DNA of 64,000 nucleotides from Desulfarculus baarsii DSM 2075 (GCF_000143965.1 NC_014365.1:523501-587500), one strand, 5' to 3'. Shown: positions 10,034 to 18,932, numbered from the stretch's first letter. Numbers and translations are program-made. Notes: generated by a model from the sequence alone, not told the origin.

Positions 10034-12513
10034 CGGCCGCCGGCGATGCGCCGCAGGCGCTGATCGATCAGCCGGGCCAGTTCTTCCATGCTTTCGTTGT
10101 CGCCCATGACGTTGCCGTGCACCTCCACGTGGAGGCTGACGTTCTGGGCGCTGGGCGGGGCCTGGCCGCTGCGGTTGATTTCTTGCAGCAGGGGCAGGGT
10201 CTGGGCGTTGACGCTGGCGCGGCGGATGACGGCCTCGCCCCGTTGCAGGATGGCCGGGGTTTCGTCGGGCAGCAGCCCGCCGTGGTGGCGCGGCCAGGAC
10301 TCCACGCCGACCAACCCGCCGTCGTGATAGACGCCAAAGCCGCCGGCCATGGATTCGATCACCACGCCGTCCAGGCCGTTTTGGGCCGAGTTGGCGGCCT
10401 GGGCCACGTCGGCGAGCTGGCCGGCCAGGTCTTGGGCGCTGGCGGCCGCGCCCTGTAAGAGGTTTTGGTAGTCGAGCCAGCCGCTGTCGAAGCTGGCGTC
10501 GTTGGCGAAGCTCAGGGCCTCGGCCAGGCCGAGGAACGAGTCGGTGGAGCTGTCGGTGGAGGTTTCGACCACCTTGATGGTGTTGTCCAGGCTGCCAAAG
10601 GCGGTCCGGGCGTTGGCCAGTTGGGCGCTAAGTTCGGCCGAGCCGCCGCTGGCCTGGTTCATGGCGGCGAAGAGGTTGTCGACCCGGCTGGTCAGGCTTT
10701 CGGCCTGGGTTTGATCCAGGCCCATGGCTTGGCCCAGGGCGGTCAGTTGCGCGCCGGCCTGTTCGGCGCCCAGCGCGCCGCTTTGCAGGGCGGCCCAGAG
10801 GGTTTCGGCCTGGGCGGCGAACTGTTGGGCTTGTTCGAAGGCCAGGCCGGTCTGGCCGGCGGCGCGGGCGATGGCCTCGCCCATGCCCACGGCGGCCAAG
10901 CGCACGTCGCCGGCGGTGGTGGCCATGGCCGCGACGACTTGGTTCATGGTCTGGCCCGAGGTGGCCAGGGCGTCGATCTGGGCCTGGGAAAGGCCCATCT
11001 CGCTGGCCATGCGCCAGATGGCCTCGCCGGCCTGGTTGTATGTCTCCAGGTCGTGGTTCAGCGAGGTGGAGATGTTATCCAGGGCCTGGGAGAATTGATC
11101 GCTGATGAGCTGGGCGTCGAACATGGCCGCTTCCATGGGCCCCAGGGCCTGGGTCATGGCGCGGATATCCTCGGTGTCCCAGCCGGCGTAGGCGGCCAGG
11201 GAGCCGGCGCCGCTGTCGCTGGTCATCCACGAAAGCACCGCCGCGCCGGTTTGATCGCCGGCCGACAGCGATTCCAGGCCGGCCCGCACCGAGGCTTGGG
11301 CGTCCTGGGCGGTGTAGGGGCTGTTGGTTTCGCCGAAGATGCTCTCGATAACGGCGGAGATGGGGCCTGTTTCGCCCATGATCGCCGCCACCAACTCGCC
11401 GATGGCAAAGGGCGCGGCCAAGACGGCGGTCGTGCCCATGGCCCCCAGTCCGCCGGCGCTGGCCGCGGCGGAGGTGGAGGCCGCCGTGGCGGCGCTCCCG
11501 CCGGAGAGGGCGGCCTCGAAAGCGGCGGTGGCCTCGGCGATGGCGGCGGCTTCGGCCCCTGGACCGGCGGCCATGAGGGCGGCCGTGACGGCGTCGGCGG
11601 CGGCGGCCGTGGATGCGGCGGCCGTGCCGGCGGCGTTGGTGGCGCTGGCCATGGTGGACAAGCCGCCCGAGAACGCCGACTCGATGGAGGCGGAGGCTTC
11701 GGCCATGGCGGAGGAAAAGGCGGCGCTGGCCGCGTCGGCGGCGCTCGTGGAAATGGCGATGTTGGTGGCGGCGCTGGAGGCGGCGGCCGTGGCGGCGCTC
11801 CCGCCGGAGAGGGCGGCCTCGAAGGCGGTGACGGCCTCGGTGATGGCGGTGGCTTCGGCCCACGGCCCGGCGGCCACAAGGGCGCTGGTGACGGCGTCGG
11901 CGACGGCCGTGCCGGTGAGGGCGGCTTCGAAAGCGGCGGCGGCCTCGGTGATGGCGGCCGCGCCGGCGGCGGTCGCGCCGGCGGCCGACGAACCAAGGCC
12001 CAACCACGAGCCTACGTTGGAAACCAGCGTATTCAGGCCCAAGGTTTTACTCACCGAAGCCAGCAGGCCCTTGCCGGTGAACAGGTCGACCGCGCCGTCG
12101 AACAACCCGTAGACCGAGGACAACGCCGACGCGCCGACGTTTTTGAGCATTCCGCCGAGCCAATCGCCCAGGGGGCTGAACAGGCTCTTGAGCGCGCCGC
12201 CCAGCGAATCGACGATGCGGGTGGCTATCTCGCCCAGGATGTCGTCGAACAGGGAGGTGACGACCTTGCCCATGCCGCTCCAGGTCGTCTCCCAAATTCC
12301 CTTGATTTTATCCATCTCTCCATTGAATATGGCCGAGAGCGTGCCCTGGACCGCGGTGGTGCTTACCTTGTTGAGGCTGACGCCCAGGTTTTCAAAGGGC
12401 TTTTCTGTTAGTTTGGCGACATAGTCAGTGATTGTTTTTATTTGTTCAGCTACAATTTTTCGAATATCATTGTCTGGCTTAATTGAGACACTATACGTGA
12501 TATCTTGATCCAT
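10021..12513 (-). CDS. phage tail tape-measure-like protein (orphan)
   Basis: 830 aa. ATG 12513 has GGAGG 7 nt upstream; a longer reading to 12939 is the opposite strand of the neighbouring paralogue gene. The N-terminal ~150 residues contain helical segments typical of tail-length proteins (GMGKVVTSLFDDILGEIATRIVD, with hydrophobic SVYGLFDGAVDLF). A very Ala/Ser/Thr-rich middle (about 175-380) includes an internal duplication. The C-terminus has the classic tape-measure ending: YHDGGLVGVESWPRHHGG, then LPDETPAILQRGEAVIRRA. No capsid, portal, baseplate or lysis gene is nearby. It may be a prophage remnant or a domesticated part of a contractile or tailocin system. Confidence 0.7.
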   Translation of the reverse strand: MDQDITYSVSIKPDNDIRKIVAEQIKTITDYVAKLTEKPFENLGVSLNKVSTTAVQGTLSAIFNGEMDKIKGIWETTWSGMGKVVTSLFDDILGEIATRIVDSLGGALKSLFSPLGDWLGGMLKNVGASALSSVYGLFDGAVDLFTGKGLLASVSKTLGLNTLVSNVGSWLGLGSSAAGATAAGAAAITEAAAAFEAALTGTAVADAVTSALVAAGPWAEATAITEAVTAFEAALSGGSAATAAASSAATNIAISTSAADAASAAFSSAMAEASASIESAFSGGLSTMASATNAAGTAAASTAAAADAVTAALMAAGPGAEAAAIAEATAAFEAALSGGSAATAASTSAAASAGGLGAMGTTAVLAAPFAIGELVAAIMGETGPISAVIESIFGETNSPYTAQDAQASVRAGLESLSAGDQTGAAVLSWMTSDSGAGSLAAYAGWDTEDIRAMTQALGPMEAAMFDAQLISDQFSQALDNISTSLNHDLETYNQAGEAIWRMASEMGLSQAQIDALATSGQTMNQVVAAMATTAGDVRLAAVGMGEAIARAAGQTGLAFEQAQQFAAQAETLWAALQSGALGAEQAGAQLTALGQAMGLDQTQAESLTSRVDNLFAAMNQASGGSAELSAQLANARTAFGSLDNTIKVVETSTDSSTDSFLGLAEALSFANDASFDSGWLDYQNLLQGAAASAQDLAGQLADVAQAANSAQNGLDGVVIESMAGGFGVYHDGGLVGVESWPRHHGGLLPDETPAILQRGEAVIRRASVNAQTLPLLQEINRSGQAPPSAQNVSLHVEVHGNVMGDNESMEELARLIDQRLRRIAGGRYVA
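11488..11904 (-). repeat. internal direct duplication in the tape-measure-like gene
   Basis: A segment starting GGCGGCGCTC at 11488 recurs at 11791, a 303-bp (101-codon) offset, and stays alike for about 110 bp. It encodes FEAALSGGSAATAA with the upstream block ALxAAGPxAEAxAIxEA twice. The in-frame period suggests duplication of a helical repeat that would change protein length. Confidence 0.65.
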
Positions 12514-12564
12514 TGCGTACCTCCAAATGTGGAAACTAATACCGTTATTGCGGGGGGAGAAACA

Positions 12565-13398
12565 ATGATGAGCAACAAGAAAATGCGACAAAATAATTCC
12601 AGAGCAAGGCGGAGGATTCTGGAAAACAGCGGCTGGTTCGTGGCCGGGATGCTGGCCATGGCGTTGGTTTGGTTGCAGCTTGGCGCGCGACCCGGCGTGG
12701 CCGCCGACCCTGAAGGGGTGATCACGGCGCAAAGCTTTCGCTTGGTTGATGATAACGGCGTGGTGCGCGGCGTGTTGGGCTTCAGCCGAGAAGAATATCC
12801 AATGTTGGTGTTGTGTGATAACACAGGTAACAAACAAGCAATTGTATGTTCCGAGCCTGACGGGCCATCGATATATCTTGAAAGTGCTGATTACAAGCCT
12901 ATGGTAATTATTAAAGCGGCGCACGACGAAGGACCGCAAGTTTTTTTGATGGGCAAAAAGCCAGGTTCGGTTGCTTCATTATCGAATATGACAGAACCGA
13001 CATTGGCTTTGAGCTACGCCAGCGACGGCCCCATGTTGGGGCTTTCCACCAATGAAGTTCAGGCGGCCATGGCCATCAATGGTGGCCCCGGCAAAGGCGA
13101 GATCGGCCTGGCGGTCAAGCACGATGTTGGCTCGCTGATCTTCATGAACAACGGCCGGGATAACGGCCAGTTGGCCCTTGGCGTGACGCCGCGCTGGACC
13201 AGCGTCATGGCCAAGGACGGCGACGACAGCGGGCTGACCCTGGCCGTGCGCAAAAACCGCGCGCCGGCAATGGAGCTGACGGAAAACGGCCGTGCGGTGT
13301 GGTCGGCCCTGGGCGGCGGCGCGGTGGATGACGCGGAAATGCGCGGGCTGTTCGGCGGCGCGGGATCGTGGCTTAATTTCGACAAGCTGTTCAAATAG
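12565..13398 (+). CDS. exported beta-repeat protein, paralogue A
   Basis: 277 aa from ATG 12565, with GGGGGAG upstream. A short basic N-terminus precedes one hydrophobic segment (WFVAGMLAMALVWLQLGARPGVAA) that could be a signal peptide or membrane anchor. The rest is built of short repeated strands of the form 'D-G-P-h-h-h-L-x-x-x-x-x-x-P-M-h-h-I', for example FRLVDDNGVVRGVLGFSREE and DGPSIYLESADYKPMV. This looks like a stacked beta or solenoid-like fold. Family function is unknown to me. The C-terminus from GGPGKGEIGLAVKHD on is nearly identical in the four copies of this locus, while residues about 95-175 differ. Only 51 bp separate it from the divergent tape-measure-like gene. Confidence 0.75.
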   Translation: MMSNKKMRQNNSRARRRILENSGWFVAGMLAMALVWLQLGARPGVAADPEGVITAQSFRLVDDNGVVRGVLGFSREEYPMLVLCDNTGNKQAIVCSEPDGPSIYLESADYKPMVIIKAAHDEGPQVFLMGKKPGSVASLSNMTEPTLALSYASDGPMLGLSTNEVQAAMAINGGPGKGEIGLAVKHDVGSLIFMNNGRDNGQLALGVTPRWTSVMAKDGDDSGLTLAVRKNRAPAMELTENGRAVWSALGGGAVDDAEMRGLFGGAGSWLNFDKLFK

Positions 13399-13619
13399 AT
13401 AGCGCATAAAACAAACCGGGCCGGCACCCGGCCAGGCAGAGCGGGTCGAGTAGGCCAGCTAACACCTACCCTCGGTGGCTCCCGGTGCGAGGCCGCTGTC
13501 AAAGCAGCCGCGTCCGACTCCTAAGAGCCCCCGCGCCAGCGCCGCGAACGGGCGGCGTGGCCACGGACACCTCGGAGCCCCGAACGCGCTCCAGCGGTCG
13601 GAAGGCTATTTTGCGGGGG
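13048..13619 (+). repeat. long inverted repeat IR1, left arm
   Basis: This 572-bp stretch covers the last third of paralogue A and ~220 bp beyond its stop. It matches the reverse complement of 18734-19305 without a length change, with only scattered substitutions seen (for example gatgttggctcgctg against gactttggctcgttg). The end beyond the gene is one inverted copy of satellite unit B. The arms lie 5.1 kb apart and enclose paralogue B, the TonB receptor and the methylase. Confidence 0.85.
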
Positions 13620-13797
13620 AGGGGTGGGGCGCGGGGCGGGCGAGGGGGCGGTTTTGTCGCCGCAAAAGAGCCCCCTCCCCGCCCCGCATGGCTTTTGCTT
13701 CTCTTTTTCCGCGCATCGTCATTTCATGCGTGCACGATGGCGCTGCTTTCCTCTATTCTTCATCTTGTCTCAAAAACTAAACACCGGGGGAGCTAAA
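13399..13797. other. non-coding stretch: inverted satellite unit B, then conserved leader of paralogue B
   Basis: 13421-13619 is a reversed copy of the 203-bp unit B found at 18335-18537 and 18730-18932. From about 13640 to the ATG at 13798 the sequence matches, inverted, the upstream region of paralogue D, so promoter and leader were duplicated with the gene. Open readings here are side effects of GC-rich repeats. Confidence 0.7.
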
Positions 13798-14622
13798 ATG
13801 ACGATTTCGCGGGGCATGGATGCGCTGAAGCGCCTGGAGTTATCGGAAAACGCGCGTTGGTTCGTGGCCGGTCTGCTGGCCATGGCCTTGGTTTGGTTGC
13901 AGCTTGGCGCGCGACCCGGCGTGGCCGCCGACCCCGAGGGGGTGATCACGGCGCAAAGCTTTCGCTTGGTTGATGATAACGGCGTGGTGCGCGGCGTGTT
14001 GGGCTTCAGCCGAGAAGAATATCCAATGCTAGCTATATGTGACAACACGGGTAGAGAACAGGTGCTGATTGGCTCCGAACCTGATGGACCATCGATATAT
14101 CTTACAAGTGCGGATTACAAGCCGATGATAACCATCAGAGCGGTGCATGACGAGGGGCCGCGTATTTTTTTGATAGGCAAAAAGCCAGGTTCAGTTGCTT
14201 CATTATCGAATATGACAGAACCGACATTGGCTTTGAGCTACGCCAGCGACGGCCCCATGTTGGGGCTTTCCGCCAGCCAAGCACAAGCGGCCATGGCCAT
14301 CAGTGGCGGCCCCGGCAAAGGCGAGATCGGCCTGGCGGTCAAGCACGACTTTGGCTCGTTGATGTTCATGAACAACGGCCGGGATAACGGCCAGTTGGCC
14401 CTTGGCGTGACGCCGCGCTGGACCAGCGTCATGGCCAAGGACGGCGACGACAGCGGGCTGACCCTGGCCGTGCGCAAAAACCGCGCGCCGGCAATGGAGA
14501 TGACGGAAAACGGCCGTGCGGTGTGGTCGGCCCTGGGCGGCGGCGCGGTGGATGACGCGGAAATGCGCGGGCTGTTCGGCGGCGCGGGCTCGGGGCTTAA
14601 TTTCGACAAGCTGTTCAAATAG
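13798..14622 (+). CDS. exported beta-repeat protein, paralogue B
   Basis: 274 aa from ATG 13798, with CGGGGGAG upstream. The N-terminal hydrophobic segment (WFVAGLLAMALVWL) and the C-terminal ~100 residues are almost identical to the other three copies. It differs in the middle (for example GREQVLIGSEPDG and AHDEGP changed to VHDEGPRIFLIG). It ends GSGLNFDKLFK, like D and unlike A and C (GSWLNFDKLFK). Yet it shares VDDAEMRGL with A, where C and D have VDDAELRGL. This mosaic pattern suggests gene conversion between copies. A terminator follows the gene. Confidence 0.75.
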   Translation: MTISRGMDALKRLELSENARWFVAGLLAMALVWLQLGARPGVAADPEGVITAQSFRLVDDNGVVRGVLGFSREEYPMLAICDNTGREQVLIGSEPDGPSIYLTSADYKPMITIRAVHDEGPRIFLIGKKPGSVASLSNMTEPTLALSYASDGPMLGLSASQAQAAMAISGGPGKGEIGLAVKHDFGSLMFMNNGRDNGQLALGVTPRWTSVMAKDGDDSGLTLAVRKNRAPAMEMTENGRAVWSALGGGAVDDAEMRGLFGGAGSGLNFDKLFK

Positions 14623-14641
14623 ATAGCGCATAAAACAAACC

Positions 14642-14673
14642 GCGCCGCCCGTGCCGTCGGGGCGGCGCTTTTT
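14642..14673 (+). terminator. intrinsic terminator after paralogue B
   Basis: GCGCCGCC (14642-14649) pairs with GGCGGCGC (14661-14668), followed by five T. It begins 20 nt past the stop codon. Confidence 0.75.
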
Positions 14674-14725
14674 CGTTCACTTAATTTGGCATATCAAATA
14701 ATTTTATACGTTATAACGAATATTA

Positions 14726-14752
14726 TTGACACCTAAAAACAGGCGCTATAGT
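14726..14752 (+). promoter_or_regulatory. candidate promoter of the TonB receptor operon in an AT-rich block
   Basis: TTGACA (14726-14731) and TATAGT (14747-14752) are both good hexamers, but the 15-bp spacer is short. They lie in a ~125-bp AT-rich island (14675-14800), which contrasts with the GC-rich surroundings. Apart from this and the terminator, the 310 bp before the receptor hold no gene. A metal-repressor site would be expected here, but I cannot identify a clear one. Confidence 0.35.
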
Positions 14753-14932
14753 TTTATTAAAGTTCTTAATATTTCAATTGATTACTAAATTTTGCCTTGC
14801 GCCGGCAACAGCGCGCATCACGTGAATCAACCAACCGAACGCCATTGAATCGTGGCAAAGCGGCGGAGTCTCGCCCTTTGGTCAAGCGGCGGAGCATTGC
14901 GTCAACACATCGAGACAACAAGGGGGATCAAC

Positions 14933-17185
14933 ATGTACGGACGATCAAGGCAACTCATTTCAACCATGGCGCGGCCACGGACGGCCCTGCTGGCGGCATT
15001 GTTGGCCGTCTGGCTGGTCGGCGGTTTGGCCTGGGCCCAGCCGGCCGTGGCGGCGACGCCCAGCGCGAGCGTAACCTATGACATTCCGGCCGGGCCGTTG
15101 GGCCAGGCGCTGGCGCGTTTTTCCGAACAATCGGGCCTGTCGTTATCTTTTGACCCGGGCCTGACCGCCGGCAAGACCACCGCCGGCCTCAGCGGCTCCC
15201 ACGCGCCGTTGGACGCCCTGGCCAAACTCTTGGCCGGCAGCGGCCTGCGCGTGGCGGAGGCCGGCGACGGCCGGTTGACCCTGGTCGGTGACGGCAAGCC
15301 GTCGACCACCCTGCCGGGCGTCACGGTCACGGGTCAGAGCAGGCAGGACGATCCCACCGTCCACGACATATCCACCGAGGTCTTGCGGCGGACCATGGCC
15401 AAGGACGTGGCCGACATTTTCGCCACCGACCCGTCGGTGGCCATTGGCGGTGGCGGCCGCAACGCCCAGCGGCTTTATCTGCGGGGCATCGAAAGCTCCA
15501 ACCTCAACGTGACCATCGACGGCGCGCGCCAGGGCCGCAGCCTGCACCAGCATCGCGGCGACGCCGGCGGCATCGACCCCGAGATCCTCAAGCGGGTGGA
15601 AGTGCGCACCGGCCCGGCCGCCGACAACGGCCCCGGCGCTTTGGGCGGCGGCATCGTCTTCGAGACCGTCGACGCCCAGGACAAGCTCGTCGACGGCAAA
15701 TCCGTCGGCGCGACCATCCGCGGCGGTTACGCCACGGCCGATGAATCGCTTTTGGGCGGGGCCACGGCCTACGGCGTCTACGACCAGCACTTTGGCCTGC
15801 TGGCCCACGTCTCGGGGACCAACTTCGAGGACTATAGCATCGGCGAAGGCGGCCGCGCGCCCAACACCGCCGGCCAGGACCGCGACTACTTCGCCAAATT
15901 CAGCATGCTAGACCTCGCCGGCCACAGCCTGCGCCTCAGCGCCGAGCGCAACACCACCGACGGCCATTATGTCTGGGGCAGCACCGGCAGCGACATGGGC
16001 TATCCCCTTGACACCTCCGAGATCATCTACGCCGTCTCGCAGCGCGACACCTACACCCTCGACCACCGCTACAACCCGGCCAGTCAGTGGATCGACACCA
16101 AGGTCAACCTCTATTTCAACGACAACTCGGTGGACAACCAGAGCGCCGACACCAAGTACCTCAGCCAGGAGACCGGCGGCAGCGCCCGCAACACCTTCAC
16201 TTTCGATCTGGGGCCCACCGCCCATCGCCTGAGCGTCGGCGGCGACGTGGTGGCCGAGGACAGCATCGGCGAGCTGGCCGATGGCTCGGAAAAAAACAAC
16301 AAGTCCAGCAACCTCGGCCTGTTCATCCAGGATCGCCTGAGCCTGGGGCCTTTGGGGCTTTCCTTTGGCGCGCGCCTGGATAGCTATGATTCGGACTTCG
16401 GGCCCTACAACATCAACGGCACGGAAGTCTCGCCCAACGTGGGGGCCACCTACGAGCTGATCCAGGGCCTGACCGCCTTTGCCAACTACGGCCAGGCCGT
16501 GCGTGGCAGCGGCATCATCCCCGGTTCGTGGCTGACCAACATCAACGCCAAGACCGTCTTCAAGATCACCGAGCCCGAGTCCTCACGCCAGATCGACGGT
16601 GGCCTGCGCTACCTGCGCGACAGCCTCTTCCTGGCCGACGACCGCTTCAACATCGCGGGCACGGTCTTCAACACCCGCCTGGAAAACAGCATCGAGGCCG
16701 TGGGCATGCGAGGCGTCATCAACGAACTGGTCAACGGCGAAACCATCATCGCCAACGGCTGGGAGCTGCGCGCCGGCTGGGGTTTCGGCCCCTTCGACAC
16801 CACCATGGCCTTCGCCCACGTCGACACCGAGGACGACGACGGCAACCCCATCGGCGTCGTGCGCCGCAAGGCCGCCTCCACCGGCGACAGGTTTGTCTGG
16901 GATAACCGCTATCAGCCCATCGAGGGCGTGGTCCTGGGCTACACCCTCACCGCCGTGGGCCGGCTCAAGGACGTGCCCAGCGGCCAGCCCGAGCGGCCCG
17001 GCTACGTGTTGCACGCCATCCAGGCCCAGTGGCAGCCGGTCTGGACGCCGGGGCTGACCCTGCAACTGGTGGTCGACAACATCTTTGACGTGCGCTACGC
17101 CGATCAGACCAGCATCTACACCACCACCGGCGTGGTCGACGAACCCGGCCGCGACATCCGCCTGGGCTTCACCTATAGCTTCTAA
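14933..17185 (+). CDS. TonB-dependent outer-membrane receptor with STN domain (haem-receptor-like)
   Basis: 750 aa. ATG 14933 has GGGGGA 6 nt upstream. After a signal peptide (LLAALLAVWLVGGLAWA) comes an STN signalling domain (about 43-115; VTYDIPAGPLGQALARFSEQ). A TonB box/linker (TTLPGVTVTGQS) and a plug (RLYLRGIESSNLNVTIDGAR, EILKRVEVRTGPAADNGPGALGG) follow, and then a barrel ending in aromatic TYSF. The plug phrases resemble the haemoglobin/haem/transferrin receptor group. STN domains normally contact a FecR-type anti-sigma regulator, but no fecI or fecR is in the window. The next gene, 50 nt on, is an exported tetrapyrrole methylase, which supports a tetrapyrrole or metallophore substrate. 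Confidence 0.88.
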   Translation: MYGRSRQLISTMARPRTALLAALLAVWLVGGLAWAQPAVAATPSASVTYDIPAGPLGQALARFSEQSGLSLSFDPGLTAGKTTAGLSGSHAPLDALAKLLAGSGLRVAEAGDGRLTLVGDGKPSTTLPGVTVTGQSRQDDPTVHDISTEVLRRTMAKDVADIFATDPSVAIGGGGRNAQRLYLRGIESSNLNVTIDGARQGRSLHQHRGDAGGIDPEILKRVEVRTGPAADNGPGALGGGIVFETVDAQDKLVDGKSVGATIRGGYATADESLLGGATAYGVYDQHFGLLAHVSGTNFEDYSIGEGGRAPNTAGQDRDYFAKFSMLDLAGHSLRLSAERNTTDGHYVWGSTGSDMGYPLDTSEIIYAVSQRDTYTLDHRYNPASQWIDTKVNLYFNDNSVDNQSADTKYLSQETGGSARNTFTFDLGPTAHRLSVGGDVVAEDSIGELADGSEKNNKSSNLGLFIQDRLSLGPLGLSFGARLDSYDSDFGPYNINGTEVSPNVGATYELIQGLTAFANYGQAVRGSGIIPGSWLTNINAKTVFKITEPESSRQIDGGLRYLRDSLFLADDRFNIAGTVFNTRLENSIEAVGMRGVINELVNGETIIANGWELRAGWGFGPFDTTMAFAHVDTEDDDGNPIGVVRRKAASTGDRFVWDNRYQPIEGVVLGYTLTAVGRLKDVPSGQPERPGYVLHAIQAQWQPVWTPGLTLQLVVDNIFDVRYADQTSIYTTTGVVDEPGRDIRLGFTYSF

Positions 17186-17235
17186 AACGATACGAAACCG
17201 CGATTTTTTTAACCGCACGCAACGGAGAGACAACC

Positions 17236-18060
17236 ATGACCAGACACGATATCGCCAAAGGGCTCCACGCCATGCTGTTGGGCCTGATGATTCTGCTGCT
17301 GGCCGCCGCCCCGGCCCTGGCCCAAGAGAGCGCCCAAGCCAAGGGCCGGCTCTATCTGGTGGGCCTGGGGGCCGGCGACCCGGACAACATGACCATCCGC
17401 GCCCAAAAAACCATCGCCGCCGCCGATGTGATCTTCGCCATGAAAGGCGTGCAAGAACGCTACGCCGACCTGCTGGCCGGCAAAGAACTTCACGAGGCCG
17501 GCCACGGCCTGTTCATGAAGAGGAGCCACCGCCTCGTCTCCAACGAGTCCTTCGCCGCCCAGGAGGAAAACGCCCGCAAAGTCATCCGCCAGGCCGTGGC
17601 CCAGGGCAAAACCGTGGCCATCCTCGATAACGGCGACCCGATGATCTTTGGCCCCCACGCCGGCTATCTGGAAGAATTCAAGGACTTGAACCCCGAGGTC
17701 ATACCCGGCCTGTCCAGCTTCAACGCCGCCAACGCCGCCCTGCAAAAAAGCGTGACCAGCGGCAAAAAAAGCCACGCCGCCATCCTCACCGCCGCCATGC
17801 GCGACGGCGAAGGTCTGGCCAAGCTGGCCAAAAGCCAGTCGACCATGGTCTTCTTCACCATGCGCCTGGATCTGCCCAAGGTCGTCGAGCAGCTCAAAAA
17901 AAGCTATCCCGGCAACACGCCCATGGCCATCGTCTTTCACGCTGGTTCGCGCCAAGAACAAAAAGTGCTGCTCGCTACCCTCGACACCATCGTCGAAAAA
18001 GCGGGCGACAAACGCCTGCCCTTCGAACACCTGATCTATATCGGCGATTTTCTAAACTAA
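17236..18060 (+). CDS. exported tetrapyrrole (corrin/porphyrin) methylase-domain protein
   Basis: 274 aa. The start has GGAGAGA upstream. A textbook signal peptide occupies residues 1-30 (MLLGLMILLLAAAPALA). The mature part begins LYLVGLGAGDPDNMTIRA, the glycine-rich SAM loop of the CobA/CbiH/CysG superfamily. DNGDPMIFG, which corresponds to the family's GDP segment, and VIPGLSSFNAANAAL follow. The fold is normally cytoplasmic because SAM is made there, so the signal peptide is the striking point. It follows the TonB receptor by 50 nt and is probably co-transcribed. It may bind or modify an imported tetrapyrrole in the periplasm, or it may have become a binding protein; neither is shown. Confidence 0.8.
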   Translation: MTRHDIAKGLHAMLLGLMILLLAAAPALAQESAQAKGRLYLVGLGAGDPDNMTIRAQKTIAAADVIFAMKGVQERYADLLAGKELHEAGHGLFMKRSHRLVSNESFAAQEENARKVIRQAVAQGKTVAILDNGDPMIFGPHAGYLEEFKDLNPEVIPGLSSFNAANAALQKSVTSGKKSHAAILTAAMRDGEGLAKLAKSQSTMVFFTMRLDLPKVVEQLKKSYPGNTPMAIVFHAGSRQEQKVLLATLDTIVEKAGDKRLPFEHLIYIGDFLN

Positions 18061-18142
18061 CCACCAAATCACAACATTGTCAGCGCGGGGGGTCAGAGCC
18101 TGGCCTCCCGCGCTCGCCCCGCTTTGGGAGGCCGGGCCCCGG

Positions 18143-18932
18143 CCCGCGCCGCGATCATTGATTCACCTATCACCGGGAGCCACGGACGGTAGGTGTTAGC
18201 CTGGCCTACTCGACCCGCCTTGCCTGGCCGGGCGCCGGCCCGCGCCGCGATCATTGATTCACCTATCACCGGGAGCCACGGACGGTAGGTGTTAGCCTGG
18301 CCTACTCGACCCGCCTTGCCTGGCCGGGGGCCGGCCCACCCCCGCAAAATAGCCTTCCGACCGCTGGAGCGCGTTCGGGGCTCCGAGGTGTCCGTGGCCA
18401 CGCCGCCCGTTCGCGGCGCTGGCGCGGGGGCTCTTAGGAGTCGGACGCGGCTGCTTTGACAGCGGCCTCGCACCGGGAGCCACCGAGGGTAGGTGTTAGC
18501 TGGCCTACTCGACCCGCCTTGCCTGGCCGGGGGCCGGCCCGCGCCGCGATCATTGATTCACCTATCACCGGGAGCCACGGACGGTAGGTGTTAGCCTGGC
18601 CTACTCGACCCGCCTTGCCTGGCCGGGGGCCGGCCCGCGCCGCGATCATTGATTCACCTATCACCGGGAGCCACGGACGGTAGGTGTCATTCCGGCCTGG
18701 TCGACCCGCCTTGCCTGGCCGGGCGCCGGCCCACCCCCGCAAAATAGCCTTCCGACCGCTGGAGCGCGTTCGGGGCTCCGAGGTGTCCGTGGCCACGCCG
18801 CCCGTTCGCGGCGCTGGCGCGGGGGCTCTTAGGAGTCGGACGCGGCTGCTTTGACAGCGGCCTCGCACCGGGAGCCACCGAGGGTAGGTGTTAGCTGGCC
18901 TACTCGACCCGCTCTGCCTGGCCGGGTGCCGG
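18143..18932 (+). repeat. higher-order satellite array A-A-B-A-A-B
   Basis: Unit A (96 bp, begins CCCGCGCCGCGATCATTG) occurs at 18143, 18239, 18538 and 18634. Unit B (203 bp, begins CCCACCCCCGCAAAATAG) occurs at 18335 and 18730. The two share a ~70-bp second half (CACCGGGAGCCAC to GGCCGGCC) and differ in the first half. The pattern is two 395-bp superunits. Together with 18061-18142 and the edge, it fills the 894 bp between the methylase and paralogue C; no credible gene is present. Confidence 0.9.

Noticed and set aside
10021-12513. Intact prophage
   Set aside because: No portal, capsid, terminase, integrase or lysis gene lies around it; neighbours are metabolic or belong to the repeat locus.
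12514-12939. N-terminal extension of the tape-measure-like gene
   Set aside because: It is the antisense of paralogue A; a strong ribosome site precedes ATG 12513.
13475-13796. Open frames repeated in the satellite DNA (also at 18093-18878)
   Set aside because: They are the same GC-rich repeat read in several frames, Arg/Pro/Gly-rich, without ribosome sites or domain features.
14675-14800. Fur box before the TonB receptor
   Set aside because: The AT-rich block has palindromic bits (for example GTTATAAC), but no clear 19-bp match to GATAATGATAATCATTATC.
18143-18932. Possible CRISPR array
   Set aside because: Repeat periods are 96 and 203 bp with shared halves and no unique spacers; no cas gene is present.
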